Source: Paenibacillus hexagrammi (GTDB lineage: Bacteria; Bacillota; Bacilli; Paenibacillales; NBRC-103111). Taken from it: a stretch of 64,000 nucleotides of DNA. The stretch covers positions 4,154,001 through 4,218,000 of the forward strand of contig NZ_CP090978.1 in assembly GCF_021513275.1 (NCBI RefSeq), given 5' to 3'. The notes under the pieces are model-generated. The model saw only the letters and a list, made by a program, of their open reading frames with translations, did no database searches and was not told where the DNA came from. Made by a program: the position numbers and the translations under genes. Below, piece after piece: positions 60,250 through 64,000 of this stretch (positions are counted from its first letter, which is position 1; the number at the start of each line of letters is the position of its first letter).

Positions 60250-61257
60250 ATGGTAAATACAATACTGCCTATTCATACGGACCCGATTATTAAGGGCAGG
60301 CATCATTATGCCTGTATGCTATCGATCATTACAAGTTATCCTTGTCACCAGCCGTGGCTTTATAACAATTTTATTCAATTACAATTGGGTACAGGTGATA
60401 GTAACAATGCATTAAGATTTTATAATTCCGAAACTCCTATGTACTATTCTGCCAAATTATTTATGGAATCGTTGAAGTATGATACCCTATTCGCATTAAA
60501 ACCCTCTAATTATTCAGATTTTATAGTCGAGAGCATCTCTAAGGAGAAATATATATATCTCTTCATAGATAAGTACTACATACCGAATACCCCATTTCAT
60601 AAAACTCAGAATAGAACGATGGATTTACTTATTTATGGGTATGACCATCCAAACAGAATGTTTAAAGTTATGTCTTATAATGAAAAAAATGCTTATGACA
60701 GTATTGATGTACCCTATGAAGCCATCGAAGAAGGATTGAAGCAAACTCCACACGATGGTTGGTGTGATAACTTTTACTTATTGAAATATAAGAATGACGA
60801 GAATCAATTAATGCCTAATTATATACGCGAAATGATTATTGATTACATTCATTCTAATAACACTTCTGAAAGATTAGGTATTCATGGCAAGGATGAAGAC
60901 ATTAGGTTATCTAGTTATACGAATGAATATACATTCGGAGTAAATGCAGTTAAACTAGCCACAGAAAACTTGATCAAAGAACCTTATTTTAACGATTGTG
61001 TCACTGTTTTGACAACGATAAGAGATCATAAGAAGATGATGTTGAAAAGAATTGAGTATATGGTGGAAAATTGCTATCTAGATAACGATTATCAATATTC
61101 TGAGATTTTGAAACTGACAGAAATAGCGAGGAATTATTCTATTAGGTACCGATTGTCAAGGAAAAAAGAACTGTTTGGTAAAATTCATGATATTCTAGAT
61201 GAAGTTCTTCAAAAAGAACTAAGGATTCTCATTAAAGTAGTGACTGATCTAAGTTAA
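60250..61257 (+). CDS. unrecognised protein, AT-rich, possible cysteine-hydrolase-like fold
   Basis: About 335 residues, no signal peptide or membrane helix. AAGGAGG lies eight bases before the ATG at 60250. The N-terminal 200 residues carry Cys and His in RHHYACMLSIITSYPCHQ and the stretch YLFIDKYYIPNTPFHKTQNR, then DLLIYGYDH. The C-terminal 130 residues look helical. The YIDxYYIP...LIYGYD pattern recalls uncharacterised proteins found near peptide-antibiotic genes in Bacilli, with BtrH-N-like folds, but I cannot assign it firmly. Codon use is much more AT-rich than the sugar genes, suggesting transfer. Neighbours are IS fragments. Confidence 0.75.
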   Translation: MVNTILPIHTDPIIKGRHHYACMLSIITSYPCHQPWLYNNFIQLQLGTGDSNNALRFYNSETPMYYSAKLFMESLKYDTLFALKPSNYSDFIVESISKEKYIYLFIDKYYIPNTPFHKTQNRTMDLLIYGYDHPNRMFKVMSYNEKNAYDSIDVPYEAIEEGLKQTPHDGWCDNFYLLKYKNDENQLMPNYIREMIIDYIHSNNTSERLGIHGKDEDIRLSSYTNEYTFGVNAVKLATENLIKEPYFNDCVTVLTTIRDHKKMMLKRIEYMVENCYLDNDYQYSEILKLTEIARNYSIRYRLSRKKELFGKIHDILDEVLQKELRILIKVVTDLS

Positions 61258-61342
61258 AGAATTTGTCTTACGAAAATAGCAATCATGCTTGTCAAGCGAA
61301 AGTATCAATTAACTACAACTTCTCCACTAAACTGTACAACTT

Positions 61343-61515
61343 TTAAAAGGGCATACTTTTAATCTCGGAAGGAGTAAGATAGCTGAGTGTTCCGTGAATT
61401 CGGTGATGAATATACCAGTGGACATAATCACGAAGTTCGAGGTCGAGTTGCTCAGCGGTTAGAAAATGAGGTTGATTCGCGAATTCCGTTTGATAAAGAA
61501 TGATGGTCATAGTTT
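61343..61515 (-). pseudogene. IS3-family transposase (OrfB) C-terminal fragment
   Basis: The minus strand encodes FLTAEQLDLELRDYVHWYIH followed by HRIHGTLSYLTPSEIKSMPF and a stop, the C-terminal end of an IS3-family integrase (HRIHGTLSYLTPxE). The catalytic core is missing. Confidence 0.85.
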
Positions 61516-61534
61516 CTATTATTAAAGAGTAAAT

Positions 61535-61574
61535 AAAGACTTAATCCTTCTACCTTTAGAAGGGTTAAGTCTTT
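61535..61574. terminator. strong inverted repeat, probable terminator
   Basis: AAAGACTTAATCCTTCT / AGAAGGGTTAAGTCTTT form a 17-bp stem with one mismatch and a short loop, just upstream of the gene at 61608 and downstream of IS3 sequence. Confidence 0.7.
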
Positions 61575-61607
61575 AAAGTTTGGTGCTTTTGAACGGGAGG
61601 ATATTGT

Positions 61608-62156
61608 ATGGAGATTGAAATTATCAATTGGGAGCCTTTAAATTTAAAAGCATTTAAGTGTGAGTCCATTTCGGAACTAAAACAAAATCAAGAATTAAAT
61701 TGTGATGATAACGTATTTGCTATTTACTATTATAAAAAAAATGAATTTTATCTAGCTTATCAAAATAATTTAGATAAACCTAACTATATTCACAATATTG
61801 ATATTTCTGGTAGTTACCTAAAAGCTTGCGCAGCCAATATTAATAAAATTGAAGATTACTTAATGCAGACAACTTATAGAATTGATAAAAAATTACAGAT
61901 TATAGATAAATTTGAAAACAACCAATTATATTACTATTATAAAATAATTGGCGACTTGACTAACATTTCCACTATTCCCCATTTGTCAGAAATAGAATCA
62001 AAAACTATAAGGCAAACGGATATCGAAAAATTTGCTGAACAATACATATCCTACAAAAAAGAAGTGTTGTTTTTTTGGGACACACATCCAGATAGTAAGT
62101 TAACTTTTAATGCGGAAGAAAATATATTTACAAACTGGATTCCACTGAATTTGTGA
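61608..62156 (+). CDS. unrecognised AT-rich small protein
   Basis: 182 residues, soluble, rich in Asn, Lys, Ile and Tyr. GGGAGG precedes the ATG. No motif is recognised; the N-terminal EIEIINWEPLN and C-terminal FTNWIPLNL are noted for recognition by others. The short accessory gene lies between IS3 and IS110 fragments; its composition differs from the sugar genes. It may be an immunity or effector-type cargo gene, but nothing shows that. Confidence 0.65.
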   Translation: MEIEIINWEPLNLKAFKCESISELKQNQELNCDDNVFAIYYYKKNEFYLAYQNNLDKPNYIHNIDISGSYLKACAANINKIEDYLMQTTYRIDKKLQIIDKFENNQLYYYYKIIGDLTNISTIPHLSEIESKTIRQTDIEKFAEQYISYKKEVLFFWDTHPDSKLTFNAEENIFTNWIPLNL

Positions 62157-62290
62157 GAACATTGCGTAGTTTCCCAACTGATCTTTATGTTTTTGATTCT
62201 ACGTTAACATGGTCAATAATTTTTACACATGAGCAACAAAACAAACACGGAGATTCAGTTATACTACTATGTTAAAATTATTGTATTTAA

Positions 62291-62488
62291 TTATGTAGTA
62301 GCACCAACTATGGCGTCCTTGTAGCCTTGCTCCGTCGCAATCTTTCTGGACCAAATCAGGAATAATTCAAAGCCTTCTCTACTCTTTTCAAACGTAAGTG
62401 GTTTCCCGAATTTGAGCTCAGGGAAGTCTTGGGCCATCGCCACATGTCTAAATTTTGAGATGTCGACTCCGATATTTAAGGTAGAAGA
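62291..62488 (-). pseudogene. IS110-family transposase N-terminal fragment
   Basis: The minus strand reads NIGVDISKFRHVAMAQDFPE, then LKFGKPLTFEKSREGFELFL and GYKDAIVGATT before a stop. This is the start of the IS110 DEDD transposase (VGIDVSKxKHVA, REGFERFL, VGMEPTGHYW). The Asp of GVDISK is the first catalytic residue; the rest is lost. No other gene is seen in 62157-62663. Confidence 0.8.
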
Positions 62489-62603
62489 AGATTTGATAGA
62501 TCTTTCATTTTGAGTAAAATGTTAGCTTGATACCATTTCCAGTCTAAAGTATATTGTACCCATATCCCAATCCAGGAATAGCTTTGCCTCCTATAAAAAT
62601 ACA

Positions 62604-62630
62604 AAAAAAGAGAACTCATCGAGTCCTCTC
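62604..62630 (-). terminator. terminator after sigK copy 2
   Basis: GAGAGGACTC / GAGTTCTCT stem followed on the minus strand by TTTTTTTG. It would terminate transcription from the broken sigK copy. Confidence 0.75.
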
Positions 62631-62663
62631 ATAGATTTCTATAAATTAAATTTTTCACCAACT

Positions 62664-63124
62664 TCATCGCTTCGCCTTATAAAACTCATGATACAGCTTC
62701 ATGAGCGCCCTTTTTTCTATCCTTGACACGTAACTCCGCGAGATCCCCAGCTCCTTCGCAATCTCCCACTGCGTGCGCTCCTCCCCGCCAAGCTCCAATC
62801 CAAACCGCCCAACAACAACTTCTCTCTCCCGCTCATCCAATATATCTAGATTTTTATATATTTTGCTCTTCTCGATCTTCAGCTGAACCGCATCGAGAAC
62901 GTCATCGGCCTCACTGCCAAGGATATCGATCAAGGTGATTGCGACCGAAGATGCATAAGGATTTCATTCTCAATACAACGAGCCGCGAACGTTGCTAACT
63001 TAGTCCCCTTATTCGGCGAGAACGATTCGATCGCTTTGATCAATCCGATCTTGCCGATCGAGATCAAATCCTCCAGATCTTCGCCCGTATTGTCGAATTT
63101 TTTGACGTTATGAACACGAAGCAA
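62664..63124 (-). pseudogene. sigK: degenerate sigK, copy 2 (internal deletion and frameshift)
   Basis: Two joined pieces of sporulation sigma-K. The first carries [20 protein letters not shown] through [16 protein letters not shown]. The second carries [20 protein letters not shown] through region 4 ([20 protein letters not shown]) to the natural C-terminus. The part between them, [20 protein letters not shown] in other copies, is missing and the join is out of frame (LRS then QSP and stop). The N-terminal region before VKKFDN is also lost. Confidence 0.85.
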
Positions 63125-63237
63125 CGTAAAAATAAAAATCCATATAGCAAATCAGAAGTAATGATTCGCTGAATTCCCTCAGGATTATGTTATAATAAAC
63201 ATACCTAAATCTATCTAAACATGGAGTGAAGAATACA

Positions 63238-63504
63238 ATGGAGAGAGTGAATTCTTCTGAAGAGTTAATGGATTACATTACCAATATGGATCGTAGTAAT
63301 TCCGTTTGTCAATTTTTTATTCCTGGTAAAGGTACATTTACAATCGTACTTCAAGAAGAGGACAATCGTTCAATTCTCGCGGATGCAGAGGCAAATCCAG
63401 AACTGAAACAGATGATTGAGAAAAGCAAACATGAATTTATGCAAGGCCAAGGATTTTCTACCTCAGAACTATTGAAATCTTTATCGAAAGAGGATTTTAA
63501 GTAA
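63238..63504 (+). CDS. probable antitoxin
   Basis: About 88 residues, acidic, no membrane segments (SSEELMDYITNMDRSNSVCQ; GKGTFTIVLQEED; C-terminal helix region STSELLKSLSKEDF). GGAG precedes the ATG at 63238; a GTG at 63226 is open but lacks a site. A TATAAT box lies at 63191. Its stop overlaps the start of the downstream ParE/RelE-like toxin by one base, the usual arrangement of a type II toxin-antitoxin pair. Confidence 0.75.
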   Translation: MERVNSSEELMDYITNMDRSNSVCQFFIPGKGTFTIVLQEEDNRSILADAEANPELKQMIEKSKHEFMQGQGFSTSELLKSLSKEDFK

Positions 63505-63785
63505 TGAAATCCTTACAATTAATCTGGCTGCCTGCGGTACGTAATAAATTAGTAACGTTTCGAAGTGTGAGATACACCCCTGAAGAAACATTAGATTACA
63601 TTTCCCAATTGATTTTGGAAGTCGAGTCATTGTTAACTAAACCTGTTTTGAATAAACCGTATACAGAGGAAACAGGAGCATATGCCGGTTTATCTCATAT
63701 TGTAATCAAGAAATTTAGAATCTATTTTCAACAAGTCGATCAAACTGTTATCATACTCGCGATACTATTTCCAGGCGAAAAATAA
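63504..63785 (+). CDS. RelE/ParE-type toxin
   Basis: 93 residues with the small RelE/ParE fold pattern: LQLIWLPAVRNKL, a long helix with TPEETLDYISQL, then paired strands AGLSHIVIKKFRIYFQQVDQ and VIILAILFPGEK, where the final His/Arg/Lys-rich strands form the active face in this family. Such toxins cleave mRNA at the ribosome or poison gyrase; the exact class cannot be told. Overlapping start with the antitoxin stop implies coupled translation. Confidence 0.8.
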   Translation: MKSLQLIWLPAVRNKLVTFRSVRYTPEETLDYISQLILEVESLLTKPVLNKPYTEETGAYAGLSHIVIKKFRIYFQQVDQTVIILAILFPGEK

Positions 63786-63826
63786 ACCTGCCCTTACCAG
63801 CTATGGTTCTAGGCAGGTTTTATTAT
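63782..63826 (+). terminator. terminator after the toxin-antitoxin pair
   Basis: AAACCTGCC / GGCAGGTTT stem followed by TATTATGTTT, immediately past the toxin stop. Confidence 0.8.
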
Positions 63827-63833
63827 GTTTACA

Positions 63834-64000
63834 TTACCGCTTCGCCTTATAAAACTCATGATACAGCTTCATGAGAGCCCTTTTTTCTATCCTTGAAACG
63901 TACTGATATCGATCAACGTTATCTCGTTGCCCTCTTTGTCCGTGCCGATGGGGTCATGCAGGGACACATCTTTCCTTGTCTTCTTCAACGACCTCAGATG
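63834..64000 (-). pseudogene. sigK: degenerate sigK, copy 3 (runs off the window)
   Basis: The minus strand gives [20 protein letters not shown] then [11 protein letters not shown], after which the sequence jumps to the very end of region 4 ([20 protein letters not shown]). About 60 residues between IDI and VSRIE are missing and the join shifts frame. This deletion differs from those in copies 1 and 2. The 5' part lies beyond the window edge, so it is partial here for that reason too. Confidence 0.8.

Noticed and set aside
62664-63124. sigK split by a skin-type excisable element, as in Bacillus subtilis
   Set aside because: There is no inserted element between the two parts and no serine recombinase gene; a block of coding sequence is simply missing.
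1-64000. CRISPR arrays, tRNA, rRNA, riboswitches, replication origin
   Set aside because: No regularly spaced repeats of CRISPR type, no tRNA- or rRNA-like sequence, and no riboswitch or DnaA-box cluster that I could recognise by eye.

Overview
The window looks like chromosome of a Paenibacillaceae bacterium (Paenibacillus or a close relative). This rests on four things: strong AGGAGG ribosome binding sites, repeated YesM/YesN-type two-component systems beside CUT1 sugar importers, an S-layer-anchored giant glycosidase, and remnants of the sporulation sigma factor sigK. The assignment is by gene style, not by a database match. Most of the window (about 0.1-58.7 kb) reads as one large alpha-glucan, probably dextran (alpha-1,6-glucan), acquisition island. 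The last 5 kb is a graveyard of insertion-sequence fragments with a few AT-rich accessory genes.

Layout. 0.1-7.0 kb: ABC sugar importer (lipoprotein plus two permeases) behind a YesM/YesN pair. 7.2 kb: degenerate sigK fragment. 7.5-11.7 kb: a cytoplasmic sugar-binding-like/GGDEF protein, a Gfo/Idh/MocA dehydrogenase and a divergent AraC regulator. 11.7-15.1 kb: a membrane diguanylate cyclase followed by a lone sugar-binding lipoprotein. 15.3-18.3 kb: a secreted AA10 LPMO with a C-terminal binding module, divergent from two DoxX-like membrane proteins. 18.3-22.9 kb: histidine kinase, response regulator and sugar-binding lipoprotein with no permeases. 23.0-25.3 kb: GH27 isomaltodextranase-like enzyme. 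25.6-32.6 kb: an Lpl-type importer behind another YesM/YesN pair. 32.7-35.2 kb: AraC regulator and an orphan YesN. 35.3-41.9 kb: giant GH66 enzyme with about nine CBM35-like modules inside its catalytic region and three SLH repeats. 42.1-47.9 kb: GH13 alpha-1,6-glucosidase, LacI repressor and a YesM/YesN pair. 48.1-51.2 kb: divergent MalF/MalG/binding-protein importer. 51.8-54.6 kb: GH66 dextranase with two C-terminal binding modules. 55.4-58.7 kb: a sugar-binding lipoprotein coupled to a chemoreceptor. 58.8-64.0 kb: IS66, IS630, IS3 and IS110 remnants, a LuxR-type regulator, two unrecognised AT-rich genes, a toxin-antitoxin pair and two more broken sigK copies.

How it may work (inference). 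Surface and secreted enzymes (two GH66, one GH27, possibly the LPMO) cut the polymer. The lipoprotein/permease importers take up isomalto-oligosaccharides and the GH13 enzyme hydrolyses them in the cytoplasm. LacI (operator core GTAACCGGTTAC), CcpA (cre sites upstream of the LPMO, the dextranase and a binding protein) and YesN regulators (direct-repeat candidates) control expression. The LacI-type site also lies upstream of the binding-protein/chemoreceptor pair, so chemotaxis may belong to the same regulon. Two GGDEF proteins tied to sugar-binding domains suggest that sugar availability is also read into c-di-GMP.

Caution: nine +/-1 frameshifts interrupt eight otherwise intact genes, all within or beside short homopolymer runs. 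This pattern fits uncorrected sequencing error better than gene decay. I give merged coordinates for these genes.
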